A DNA stretch of 64,000 nt, taken from Amycolatopsis sp. CA-230715 (GTDB lineage: Bacteria > Actinomycetota > Actinomycetes > Mycobacteriales > Pseudonocardiaceae). The stretch spans positions 4,277,501-4,341,500 of the forward strand of contig NZ_CP059997.1 in NCBI RefSeq assembly GCF_018736145.1. The letters run 5' to 3'. Under the pieces are notes generated by a model. The model was not told where the DNA came from. It did not search any database and worked only from the letters and a program-made list of their open reading frames with translations. Both the position numbers and the translations under genes were made by a program. Of this stretch, positions 49,060 through 56,519 are shown in pieces; the first letter of the stretch is position 1, and every line of letters begins with the position of its first letter.

Positions 49060-49258
49060 CCCGCGGCCCCGCCCCGCACGAACGGACCGTTCGTACGCCC
49101 AGGGGAGCCCCTGATTTCAACATTACCGCGCGGCACCGACAATTCCGGACCGCTCGCGTCCCGGGCGCCGCATGCCCCGAAGGCCACCTTCGGGGACCTG
49201 AGCGCCCCAAATCGCCCCCTCGCGGCGAGCTACTCGCCAGTCGGCCCCGCCCGCGAAG
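49060..49258. terminator. Intergenic hairpins between VanW and LRR genes
   Basis: Three inverted repeats occur: ACGAACGG/CCGTTCGT around A (49078-49094), CAGGGG/CCCCTG (49100-49113) and CCCCGAAGG/CCTTCGGGG around CCA (49175-49195). They terminate the two converging genes. The third is a near copy of the 5.96 kb hairpin. No gene is seen here. Confidence 0.65.
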
Positions 49259-49984
49259 TCAGAGCAACACGTAGCAGCCGCGCGCTTCGAGGTCCGGTAG
49301 CCACGGAGGCAGCCGGAGATCCTTGTTCCACCGCAGATCCAGTTTGTCCAGTTTGGACAGTTCGAGCAATGCTGAAGGAAGCTCGACGAGTCCGTTGTCG
49401 CGCAGATCGAGCTGCCGCAGTTCCCGCAGCGACCCGACGGCCGACGGCAGGCGCGTGATCCGGTTCCCCCGCAAATGCAGTTCCCGCAACGCGGGCAACG
49501 AGCCGATTTCCTCCGGAAGCGCGCGCAGTCCATTGTGGTAGAGCCGCAGTTCGCGCAGCGACCGCAGCCCGGCGATCGCGGGCGGCAGCACATCGATCCG
49601 GTTGTCCGTGCATCCGAGGTACTTGAGCTTTCCCAAGCGGCACAACGATTCCGGGAACACGGTCAGCTCGTTGTCGCTGAGGTAGAGGTATTCGGTGAGT
49701 TCGGGAAGCTCGCCCAATTCGTCGGGAAGCGCGCGGAACGCGTTGTGTCCGAGGTCGAGCGTGTGCAGGTGCCGCAATTCGCCGATGCGCGGCGAAAGCG
49801 ACGTGAGCCGATTGTCCGCGACGTTCAACACGCGCAGTTCCACCAGATCCCACACCCGATCCGGCAGTTCGCTGATCTCGTTCGCGTAGAGGCTCAGCCG
49901 ATGAAGCCCGGGATCGGCGAGCGCTTCGGGCGGCACCGCGTCGAGGCCGCCGCGGTCCAGGTCGAGCTGCGGCACGTCACTCAC
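49259..49984 (-). CDS. Leucine-rich repeat protein
   Basis: The 241-residue protein is almost entirely ~23-residue repeats of the form L-x-x-LP-x-x-I/L-G-x-L-x-x-L-x-x-L-x-L-x-x-N (about nine copies), like the Shoc2/PIRL group; such solenoids bind proteins. It has no signal or membrane part, so it acts in the cytosol. The GTG follows TAGGGT by seven bases and no ribosome site, a leaderless pattern. Intracellular LRR proteins are uncommon in actinomycetes and may be of horizontal origin, although base composition is typical. Partner unknown. Confidence 0.92.
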   Translation of the reverse strand: MSDVPQLDLDRGGLDAVPPEALADPGLHRLSLYANEISELPDRVWDLVELRVLNVADNRLTSLSPRIGELRHLHTLDLGHNAFRALPDELGELPELTEYLYLSDNELTVFPESLCRLGKLKYLGCTDNRIDVLPPAIAGLRSLRELRLYHNGLRALPEEIGSLPALRELHLRGNRITRLPSAVGSLRELRQLDLRDNGLVELPSALLELSKLDKLDLRWNKDLRLPPWLPDLEARGCYVLL

Positions 49985-50104
49985 GGCACCGACCCTAGCC
50001 CCACGATCACCCGGTCGGGGTCCGGCGATCCCCTTCGCTCCGTGACCACATTCGGCTACGGTCGGTAGCGACCAGGATTCAGCTCAGTCCACAATGGAGG
50101 TTCG

Positions 50105-50503
50105 GTGTCGCTGAGAAGTGCTTTGCCGGTCAGGGTGTTCGCGGTGGCCGCGGGCGCGGCCGCGATCATGCTCACGAGCGGTGCCGCGGCCGGGGCCGGG
50201 GCCGGGGCCGATGAGCCGCCGAAGGGGCTCGTACACGCGAACGCGGACAACGCCTGCCGGTTGAACGTGCGGACCGGTGCCGAGGTCACTTCGGCCACGC
50301 TGACGACCCTGACCTGTGACAACTACACGACCTGCGCGCACGCCGACCCCAAGGTCCCGTGCGGGCCGTTCGTGGTCGGCGGGAAGTACTCGTGCGTCGG
50401 GCCGAAGGGCGTCCAGCTCACCGACAACCGCTGGGCCGAAGTGCTCTACCGCGCCCCGCAGCGCGCCTACGTCGCGATCGCCTGCGGCGCGGTGCGCGTC
50501 TGA
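50105..50503 (+). CDS. Small secreted protein with SH3-like, Cys-rich domain
   Basis: The GTG follows GGAGG. The 132-residue product has a signal peptide (cut near AAAGAGA at ~30-35), then a ~95-residue domain with six Cys, likely three disulphides, and a NACRLNVRTGAEVTSATLTTL stretch like the bacterial SH3 fold in secreted Streptomyces proteins. It may bind the cell wall. It is a single gene ended by a strong terminator. Confidence 0.78.
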   Translation: MSLRSALPVRVFAVAAGAAAIMLTSGAAAGAGAGADEPPKGLVHANADNACRLNVRTGAEVTSATLTTLTCDNYTTCAHADPKVPCGPFVVGGKYSCVGPKGVQLTDNRWAEVLYRAPQRAYVAIACGAVRV

Positions 50504-50519
50504 GGCGCCCCGGACAGCG

Positions 50520-50556
50520 AAAAGGCCCGCCGCACTCGTGATGCGGCGGGCCTTTT
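50520..50556. terminator. Strong bidirectional terminator with A/T tails
   Basis: Perfect 15-base arms AAAAGGCCCGCCGCA and TGCGGCGGGCCTTTT around seven bases. The terminal T run makes it a classic intrinsic terminator in both directions, rare at this GC content. It separates the secreted-protein gene from the convergent GlsB/YeaQ gene. Confidence 0.92.
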
Positions 50557-50565
50557 CCGCGCCGG

Positions 50566-50862
50566 CTACGACTTCGAGGCGATTTGCCCGCCCTTGACCT
50601 TCGCGTAGATCCCGGCCGCCGCGATCACGCCGACGATGGCGGCCACGACCTGGAACGCGTGCCGGATCCAGTCGATGCCCGGCGTGTCCCGCACACCGAA
50701 CACCCCGGCGAGCCAGTTGCCGATGAACGCGGCCACGATGCCGACCACGATCGTCAGCCACATCGGGATCTTCTGCTCGCCAGGCGCGAGGAACCGGCCG
50801 ATGACGCCGAGGATGAGGCCCACGACGACCGTCGTGATGATGCCCCAGATTCCACCAAGCAT
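50566..50862 (-). CDS. GlsB/YeaQ/YmgE family membrane protein (copy A)
   Basis: The ATG is seven bases after AGGAG and gives 98 residues with three hydrophobic helices (WGIITTVVVGLILGVIGRFL; IPMWLTIVVGIVAAFIGNWLAG; AFQVVAAIVGVIAAAGIY). The family is the transglycosylase-associated/stress membrane protein group. A close paralogue lies upstream in the same direction, 84 bases away. The role is probably envelope or stress related, but evidence in actinomycetes is scant. Confidence 0.9.
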   Translation of the reverse strand: MLGGIWGIITTVVVGLILGVIGRFLAPGEQKIPMWLTIVVGIVAAFIGNWLAGVFGVRDTPGIDWIRHAFQVVAAIVGVIAAAGIYAKVKGGQIASKS

Positions 50863-50946
50863 TTCGCTGCTCCTTTCGCCCTGTGTGGGCGAAGGGTCCC
50901 ACCGTGAACCGGACATCGCGCGCCGAAACCCGCGTTCGGGGGACCC

Positions 50947-51228
50947 CTATCGGCTGATACCGCGTTTGCCGTAGACGCCTGCCACGAGACTGACCCCGAT
51001 CGCGGCGATCACGATCTGGGTGATCAGTTCCAGCCAGTCGAAGCCCTTGGTGTCGGCGTACCCGAGCCCACGCGCGATCGCGGTGCCGATGAACGCGGCC
51101 ACGATGCCGACCAGGATGGTGAGCCAGATCGGGATGCTCTGCTTGCCGGGCGCGAAGAGCCGGCCCAGCACGCCGAGGATCAGGCCGACCACGATCGCGG
51201 TGATCACTCCGGTGACGGACATGGTCAT
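50947..51228 (-). CDS. GlsB/YeaQ/YmgE family membrane protein (copy B)
   Basis: A 93-residue paralogue of the neighbouring protein (VVGLILGVLGRLFAPGKQSIPIWLTILVGIVAAFIG is nearly shared). Three membrane helices. The ATG used follows GAGGAGAAA; an ATG two codons later is nine bases from GGAG and equally likely. The two genes form a recent tandem duplication; each has its own ribosome site and the gap of 84 bases could hold a promoter for copy A. Confidence 0.88.
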   Translation of the reverse strand: MTMSVTGVITAIVVGLILGVLGRLFAPGKQSIPIWLTILVGIVAAFIGTAIARGLGYADTKGFDWLELITQIVIAAIGVSLVAGVYGKRGISR

Positions 51229-51312
51229 TTTCTCCTCTGTGCGGTGGATGGTGCACAGGGGTAATGGCCGGAACACCGGGCCGCCAAACGCGATTTCCGC
51301 CCCGGACGCGAA

Positions 51313-51344
51313 AAATCCCCCGCGCGCTTCCGCACGGGGGATTT
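51313..51344. terminator. Terminator hairpin of fadE5
   Basis: AAATCCCCCG and CGGGGGATTT (10 bases, perfect) around 12 bases, ten bases after the fadE5 stop, with A/T outer ends that give a short U-tail on the minus-strand transcript. Confidence 0.78.
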
Positions 51345-51353
51345 CCGGCTACC

Positions 51354-53198
51354 TCAGAAGGCCGCTTCCGACACGTCCATCAGGTCGTTGTCGGCCGCTT
51401 CGACGATCGCGCGGCGGGCGGTCAGCTCCGGCAGCACGGTCTTCGCGAAGAACGACGCGACAGCGATCTTGCCTTCGTAGAACGGCTTGTCCTTCGCCGA
51501 CGGCGTGCCGTCGAGCTTCGCGATCGCGATCTCGGCCTGCTTGAGCAGCTGCCAGCCGACGAGCAGGTCGCCGACCGACATCAGCAGCCGGACGGTGTGC
51601 TGCCCGACCTTGTTGATGTTCTGCGGGTCCTCCTGCGACGCGGTCAGCGCGCCGATCATCGAGCCGAGCATGCCCTGCGTGTCCTCGAGGGCCTGCTTGA
51701 GCAGCGCGCGCTCGTTCTTGAGCCGCCCGTTGCCCGCCTCCGCCTCGATGAAGGCGGTGATCTCGCCAGCCACGTGCGCGAGCGCCTGGCCCTTGTCTCG
51801 GACGATCTTGCGGAAGAAGAAGTCCAGCGACTGGATCGCCGTGGTGCCCTCGTACAGCGAGTCGATCTTCGCGTCGCGGATGTACTGCTCGATCGGGTAG
51901 TCCTGCAGGAAGCCCGAGCCGCCGAGCGTCTGCAGCGACTGCACGAGCTGCTCGGTGGCGCGCTCGGAGCCGACGCCCTTCACGATCGGCAGCAGCAGGT
52001 CGTTCACGCGCTCCGCGAGCTTGATCGCCGCCTCGTCGCCGTCCTGGGTCCACACCTGGTCCTGGAACGACGCCGTGTACAGGTAGATCGCGCGCAGGCC
52101 CTCCGCGTACGCCTTCTGCAGCATCAGCGAACGGCGCACGTCGGGGTGGTGCGTGATGGTGACGCGCGGCGCGGTCTTGTTGAGCATGTTGGGCAGGTCC
52201 GCGCCCTGCACGCGCTCCTTGGCGTACTCGAGCGCGTTCAGGTACCCGGTCGACAGCGTCGCGATGGCCTTGGTGCCGACCATCATCCGCGCGTACTCGA
52301 TCACCTGGAACATCTGCGCGATGCCGTCGTGCACCTCGCCGAGCAGCCAGCCCTTCGCGGGCGTGCCGTGCTGGCCGAAGGTCAGCTCGCAGGTGGTCGA
52401 GGCCTTGATGCCCATTTTGTGCTCGACGTTGGTTACGAAGGCGCCGTTGCGCTCGCCCGGCTCGCCGGTGGTGCCGTCGAAGTGGAACTTGGGCACCAGG
52501 AACAGGGAAAGGCCCTTGGTGCCGGGCTTGGTCTCGATGCCGGGGCCCTCGGGACGGGCCAGCACCAGGTGCATGATGTTCTCGGTCATGTCCTGGTCGG
52601 CGGAGGTGATGAACCGCTTCACGCCGTCGATGTGCCAGGAGCCGTCCTCCTGCTTGACCGCCTTGGTGCGCCCGGCGCCGACGTCGGAGCCCGCGTCCGG
52701 CTCGGTCAGCACCATGGTGGCGCCCCAGCCGCGGTCGATCATGAGCTGCGCCCAGCGCTTCTGCTCGTCGGTGCCGTTCTTGTCGACGATCATCGCGAAG
52801 TTCGGGCCGGCCAGGTACATGAACAGCGGCGGGTTGGCGCCGAGGATGAGCTCGGACGCGGCCCACTGGACCGTGGGGGGAAGGCCGAAGCCGCCGAGGT
52901 GGTTCGGCAGGCCGAGCCGCCACCACTCGCCGTCCCAGAGCGCCTGGTAGCTCTTCTTGAACGACTCGGGCAGCGTGGCCGAGAAGGTCTTGGGGTCGTA
53001 CACCGGCGGGTTGCGGTCCGCGTCGGCGAACGAGTCGGCCAGCGGGCCGACGGCGAGGTTGTTCAGCTCGGAGAGCACGCCACGGGCGGTCTCCTCGTCG
53101 GACTCCTCCAGCACGCCCTTGCCGAGGCGGTCCTGGACGCCGAGCACCTCGAAGAGGTTGAACTCCAGGTCTCGGACGTTGCTCTTGTAGTGGCCCAT
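51354..53198 (-). CDS. fadE5: Acyl-CoA dehydrogenase, FadE5-like
   Basis: The ATG chosen is seven bases after GGAG; 614 residues, the length of mycobacterial FadE5 and longer than ordinary acyl-CoA dehydrogenases (~380) owing to an N-terminal lid and C-terminal extension. It starts MGHYKSNVRDLEFNLFEVLG, which I recognise from Rv0244c. The flavin site (MVLTEPDAGSDVGAGRTKA) and late catalytic region (IRDAKIDSLYEGTTAIQSLDFF, with the Glu of YEGTTAIQ) are present. It makes the first double bond in beta-oxidation of medium and long acyl-CoA. In mycobacteria it neighbours fadA2-fabG4-htdX; here it is 40 kb away but has similar operators. Confidence 0.93.
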   Translation of the reverse strand: MGHYKSNVRDLEFNLFEVLGVQDRLGKGVLEESDEETARGVLSELNNLAVGPLADSFADADRNPPVYDPKTFSATLPESFKKSYQALWDGEWWRLGLPNHLGGFGLPPTVQWAASELILGANPPLFMYLAGPNFAMIVDKNGTDEQKRWAQLMIDRGWGATMVLTEPDAGSDVGAGRTKAVKQEDGSWHIDGVKRFITSADQDMTENIMHLVLARPEGPGIETKPGTKGLSLFLVPKFHFDGTTGEPGERNGAFVTNVEHKMGIKASTTCELTFGQHGTPAKGWLLGEVHDGIAQMFQVIEYARMMVGTKAIATLSTGYLNALEYAKERVQGADLPNMLNKTAPRVTITHHPDVRRSLMLQKAYAEGLRAIYLYTASFQDQVWTQDGDEAAIKLAERVNDLLLPIVKGVGSERATEQLVQSLQTLGGSGFLQDYPIEQYIRDAKIDSLYEGTTAIQSLDFFFRKIVRDKGQALAHVAGEITAFIEAEAGNGRLKNERALLKQALEDTQGMLGSMIGALTASQEDPQNINKVGQHTVRLLMSVGDLLVGWQLLKQAEIAIAKLDGTPSAKDKPFYEGKIAVASFFAKTVLPELTARRAIVEAADNDLMDVSEAAF

Positions 53199-53244
53199 GT
53201 CGTCGCTCCGTCTGTACTCGGGTTTCCGGCTGGGCACGCTTCCC

Positions 53245-53282
53245 TTACTGGCCGGTAACTTCAGGATATTACCTGTGAGTAA
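53245..53282 (-). promoter_or_regulatory. Two TTAC-N6-GTAA operators upstream of fadE5
   Basis: TTACTGGCCGGTAA (53245-53258) and TTACCTGTGAGTAA (53269-53282) have centres 24 bases apart and lie 47-84 bases before the start codon. Their TAC-N6-GTA frame equals that of the operators at 9.2 kb and 12.2 kb, which suggests common control by the TetR protein at 11.5-12.1 kb. Confidence 0.65.
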
Positions 53283-53342
53283 CCGACGGCAAGGGAAACC
53301 ACGCTTCTTCTGGGTGGATCTCCGCGATTTCGGTGAGACCTG

Positions 53343-54110
53343 TCACACTGTAGGGGTTTCAGCGCTTCCGGCGGCCTTCGTGAACTGCGTTTCCCTCGGT
53401 ACGCCCACCGCGTCGTTGGGCTGCGTGACGAGGATTCCACTCCGGAACGCGGTGGTCACCGCGTGCGTGCGATCGCGTGCGGACAGTTTCCGCAGAATGC
53501 TCTTCACATGTGTCCGCACGGTCTCCACCGACAGGTAAAGGATTTTCGCGATCGCGGAGTTTTCCAGCCCTTCGGCGACGAGCTGCAGCACCTGGTATTC
53601 GCGCCGGGACAACGGCATCTGCGCCTTCGTGTTCGTGCCGTCCGGTGACTGCCGCTTCGGGCGCGCGATGAGCGCGGACAGCGCCGGGTCGATGTAGCGG
53701 CGGTCGGTGTAGGCGCGCCGGATGGCCTCGGCGAGCCTGCGCGCCTCGGCCTCGCGGGGAATGGCCGCGTGCGCGCCGGCGCCGATCGCGGCCGTGAGGT
53801 ACTGCGCGGTGCGGTTCGACTGGCGCACCAGCACGATGATCAGCAGCGCGGGATCGCCGACGGCGAGCAGCTTCGTCAGGTGGCACTGCGGGTCGAGCCC
53901 GGAGTCGATCAGCGCGACGTCGGGCCGCACCTGCTCGGCGAGCTGGAGCGCGCTGTGGTGCGACGCGGCGTGCCCCGCCCAGTGCAGGCCCTGCGTGCGG
54001 TGGACCAGTGCCGACAGCCCGTCGCGGAAGAGCGGCACGGGATCGATGGACGCCACCCCGAGGCTTCTGCCGGGGTGCTGCGGCCGGTTCGGCTCGATGC
54101 TGCGCGTCAT
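53343..54110 (-). CDS. LuxR-type response regulator with atypical receiver
   Basis: The ATG lies six bases after GGAG; 255 residues. The N-terminal ~135 residues look like a receiver domain (SIDPVPLFRDGLSALV..., DVALIDSGLD) but the conserved Lys region reads AAIPREA, so the phosphorylation switch may be altered. The C-terminal LuxR helix-turn-helix is standard (LSRREYQVLQLVAEGLENSAIAKILYLSVETVRTHVKSILRKL). No histidine kinase gene is adjacent, so it is an orphan. Targets unknown. Confidence 0.88.
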   Translation of the reverse strand: MTRSIEPNRPQHPGRSLGVASIDPVPLFRDGLSALVHRTQGLHWAGHAASHHSALQLAEQVRPDVALIDSGLDPQCHLTKLLAVGDPALLIIVLVRQSNRTAQYLTAAIGAGAHAAIPREAEARRLAEAIRRAYTDRRYIDPALSALIARPKRQSPDGTNTKAQMPLSRREYQVLQLVAEGLENSAIAKILYLSVETVRTHVKSILRKLSARDRTHAVTTAFRSGILVTQPNDAVGVPRETQFTKAAGSAETPTV

Positions 54111-54429
54111 GGGGCACTCCGTCTCAGCAAGTCACCCTGGCTGCCGTGTCGAGCTGTCGCTGCTTCCCCCGAAGCACCGCCCCCAAGACCTTTCACGCGG
54201 CGAACCGGTCCCCCCTGTCAGGACCAGTCCAGGAATGACACCTTGTTGACTTTTCCGAGTCGCCGTGAGCGGCTTCGTGACGCGATATCCCCCTCACGGG
54301 GGGTGGGGGCGGTCACCCGTGCATCTCTGGGTGGGTGTTTCACCCGTTCGTGGTAGATCCCGCGCGCCGTCAGTACCTGTTACCGCGAGTCCGGATACTA
54401 AGGGTATGCCCTGGTCCGTGAGGTCGCGG
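54111..54429. other. 319-base intergenic gap
   Basis: This separates the LuxR gene from the stop of the glycosylase gene. It holds the promoter region of the LuxR gene and a G-rich hairpin (CCCCC, four bases, GGGGG near 54291-54304). No convincing coding frame was found. Confidence 0.5.
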
Positions 54430-54984
54430 TCAGCGCAAATTGCGCTTCAGGCGCGCGAACTCGGCGCCGAGCCCCGCCGGTGTCCAGTGCGCGTTGAGCC
54501 CGCTGGGATTCGGCAGCACCCACACCCGGCCGCCGCCGACGGTCTCCTCCTGGGGGCCGACCGTCGCTTTCGGACGTCCGAACGCGACCCGGTACGCGGT
54601 GATCCCCACGACCGCGAGCCACCCCGGCCGGTATTCCGCGACCTTGCGGGCGAGTTCGACGCCACCCGCGCGCAGTTCGTCGCCGGAGAGTTCGTCGGCG
54701 CGCGCGGTCGTCCTCGCCACCACGTTCGTGATCCCGATGCCGAGTGCCAGCAGCTCGTCCTGCTCGCTCGGGTCGAACAGGCGCGGCGTGAACCCGCCGG
54801 CGTGCAGCGCGGGCCAGAACCGGTTGCCGGGCCGCGCGAAGTGCAGGCTGACCGCGCCCGAGTACAGCCCCGGGTTGATCCCGCAGAACAGCACGGCCAG
54901 ATCCGGCGCGAGCACGTCCGGGATGGTGGTGCCGTGCGCGGCGGCCAGCTGGTCCTTGGTGGGTTTCGCCGCGCGGGTGGCCAT
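54430..54984 (-). CDS. mug: G/U(T) mismatch-specific DNA glycosylase, Mug family
   Basis: The 184-residue enzyme has the Mug motif 1 GINPGLYS (G35-S42, N37 being the catalytic Asn position) and motif 2 NPSGLNAHW, and lacks the Asp of UNG-type enzymes. It removes uracil or thymine from G-mismatches in base-excision repair, a common need in GC-rich genomes where cytosine deaminates. The ATG lacks a ribosome site; a poor -10 (CAGACT) six bases upstream suggests a leaderless message. It is divergent from a VOC-family gene. Confidence 0.92.
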   Translation of the reverse strand: MATRAAKPTKDQLAAAHGTTIPDVLAPDLAVLFCGINPGLYSGAVSLHFARPGNRFWPALHAGGFTPRLFDPSEQDELLALGIGITNVVARTTARADELSGDELRAGGVELARKVAEYRPGWLAVVGITAYRVAFGRPKATVGPQEETVGGGRVWVLPNPSGLNAHWTPAGLGAEFARLKRNLR

Positions 54985-55018
54985 GTGTGCAGTCTGCCCC
55001 GCGGGGTACACCGGATGC

Positions 55019-55372
55019 ATGACGGCCACGGTTCTCGCCATCGCGATCGACTGCCACGACGCGGAAGCGCTCGCGGGATTCTGGTGCGGCGCGCTGGGAC
55101 AGAAGATCTCGAACCGCTTCGACGACGCCGAAGGCGTCACCTACGTGGAGACCTCCGGCGATCCGGTGCTGGTCTTCCAGCCGGTGCCCGAGGGCAAATC
55201 GGTGAAGAACCGGCTGCACCTCGACCTCGCCCCCACCGACGGCGGCCAGTACGACGAGGTCGACCGGCTGGTCTCCTTGGGCGCCAAGGTGATCGAGGAC
55301 GAGCCCGCGTTCCCGTGGGTCGTGCTCACCGACCCGGAAGGCAACGAGTTCTGCGTCCTTCCGCCGCGCTGA
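55019..55372 (+). CDS. Glyoxalase/VOC-family protein
   Basis: A 117-residue protein with two beta-alpha-beta-beta-beta units: VLAIAIDCHDAEALAGFWCGAL starts the fold and VVLTDPEGNEFCVLPPR ends it with the common DPEGNEFC metal-site strand. In one-domain members two chains make the site. Such proteins include dioxygenases, isomerases and antibiotic-binding proteins; the actinomycete set of this short type is mostly uncharacterised. No ribosome site is seen before the ATG. Confidence 0.88.
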   Translation: MTATVLAIAIDCHDAEALAGFWCGALGQKISNRFDDAEGVTYVETSGDPVLVFQPVPEGKSVKNRLHLDLAPTDGGQYDEVDRLVSLGAKVIEDEPAFPWVVLTDPEGNEFCVLPPR

Positions 55373-55378
55373 TCGGCA

Positions 55379-56032
55379 CTACGAGCACGTCACCACCGCG
55401 TAGTCGCCGGAGCTGGAGTTCTCGGACAGGACCGTTCCGTCGCCGCGCTTGATCGAGCAGCGGATGGTGCCGCCGCCGTCGTTCTGGGCGTTCACGCTTG
55501 GATAGCTGTCACTGCCCATGTCTTGGACCGTCCGCGACCACTTCTTGCCCTTCACGGCGGTCTCCTGGGAAATGTTGAAGCCCTGCTTCGTGTACGTGAC
55601 GGAGTTGATGCCGGGCCCTGTCGTCGTCACGCTGTAGATGATTTCCTTGGCCTTGCGCTCGGCTTCCTCGGCGGCCTTGGCCGATGCTTCGGCCGCGACC
55701 GAGGACTGGCGCGCCGCTTCGGCAGAACTGCTCGCCGCTGCCGCCGACGACTTGCTGGCCGCGGCGGACGCACTCGCCGCGGCAGAGCTGCTGGATGCCG
55801 CGCTGGCGCTGGCCGCGGACCGCTGAGCCGCTTCGACCGAAGGGTCCGTGGTCGGCGGCGTGATCGGAACGGCCGTGTCCGGTGAAGCGCTGCCCGCGAT
55901 CTTCCGACCGCCGGTGGCCGCCGAGATGATGACGATCAGGGCGACGGCGAGCAGGGCGACCGCGCCGACCCACAGCCACCTCCGGCGGAGGGGCGGGCCG
56001 TCGGAGGGAGGCTGCGTGGTCGGCGTGGTCAT
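55379..56032 (-). CDS. Membrane-anchored MmpS-like protein with Ala/Ser-rich stalk
   Basis: The 217-residue protein has a short cytosolic start, one membrane helix (WVGAVALLAVALIVIISAA, ~20-38), an ~80-residue stalk made of Ala and Ser with Lys/Glu near its end (likely helical or extended), and a C-terminal ~85-residue beta domain (YSVTTTGPGINSVTYTKQG...DGGGTIRCSIKRGDGT...VVTC) similar to MmpS proteins. MmpS partners usually assist MmpL lipid exporters, but no MmpL gene is near. The ribosome site is weak. Confidence 0.8.
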   Translation of the reverse strand: MTTPTTQPPSDGPPLRRRWLWVGAVALLAVALIVIISAATGGRKIAGSASPDTAVPITPPTTDPSVEAAQRSAASASAASSSSAAASASAAASKSSAAAASSSAEAARQSSVAAEASAKAAEEAERKAKEIIYSVTTTGPGINSVTYTKQGFNISQETAVKGKKWSRTVQDMGSDSYPSVNAQNDGGGTIRCSIKRGDGTVLSENSSSGDYAVVTCS

Positions 56033-56342
56033 GGCGATCCGGCTCCCAGTTCGGGCGTCCCGGGTGGACGCACCTCGTCCCGCAAGTCGCGCGATCGGAC
56101 CGGCTATTACGTGCCGTGATCGAAACGTGGCCCGTCGCGGCCGTCGATCCCTTGACGGACACCACGTGGTTCGGGTCCTCCCCGGTCGCGAGTGCGCTGA
56201 TCCAGTGAGGGTTCCCCAGCTCGTCCACTGAGTCCGGGGTGAAGTAGAGCGGGGAACACGGCCGGGGGTGGTCAAAGTCGCCACGATCTGCGTACCCTGT
56301 GTGATCTGCCTTACAGGACAACGAGGTCGGAGGAGGCGCCGC
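56033..56342. other. 310-base gap with a coding-like remnant on the minus strand
   Basis: On the minus strand 56113-56253 has G/C-biased third positions and reads LYFTPDSVDELGNPHW and then ISALATGEDPNHVVSVKGST, a sensible protein-like segment, but it has no start of its own and loses codon bias before reaching the next gene. It may be a decayed gene tail. The rest holds the promoter of the small membrane-protein gene. Confidence 0.35.
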
Positions 56343-56519
56343 GTGGAACTGGCGATCATCGTCGGCATCGTCCTGCTGGTCTTCGCCGCCGCGACCGCGA
56401 CCGTGCTGTTCGAAGACCGCAGGGCGCAGCGCCGCGAGGCACTGCGCCGCCAAGCGCGGCTAGCGCGAATGGGAGAAGTCGACCCGCTGGCGCCGAGCAG
56501 GCTGCGCGTGGACGGCTGA
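56343..56519 (+). CDS. Small membrane protein, 58 residues
   Basis: The GTG follows GGAGGAGG with six bases between. The product is one membrane helix (LAIIVGIVLLVFAAATATVLF) then a basic tail rich in Arg (EDRRAQRREALRRQARLARM). No family is recognised. Its last 60 bases overlap the end of the convergent VanZ-like gene, so the two messages are complementary there. Confidence 0.65.
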   Translation: MELAIIVGIVLLVFAAATATVLFEDRRAQRREALRRQARLARMGEVDPLAPSRLRVDG

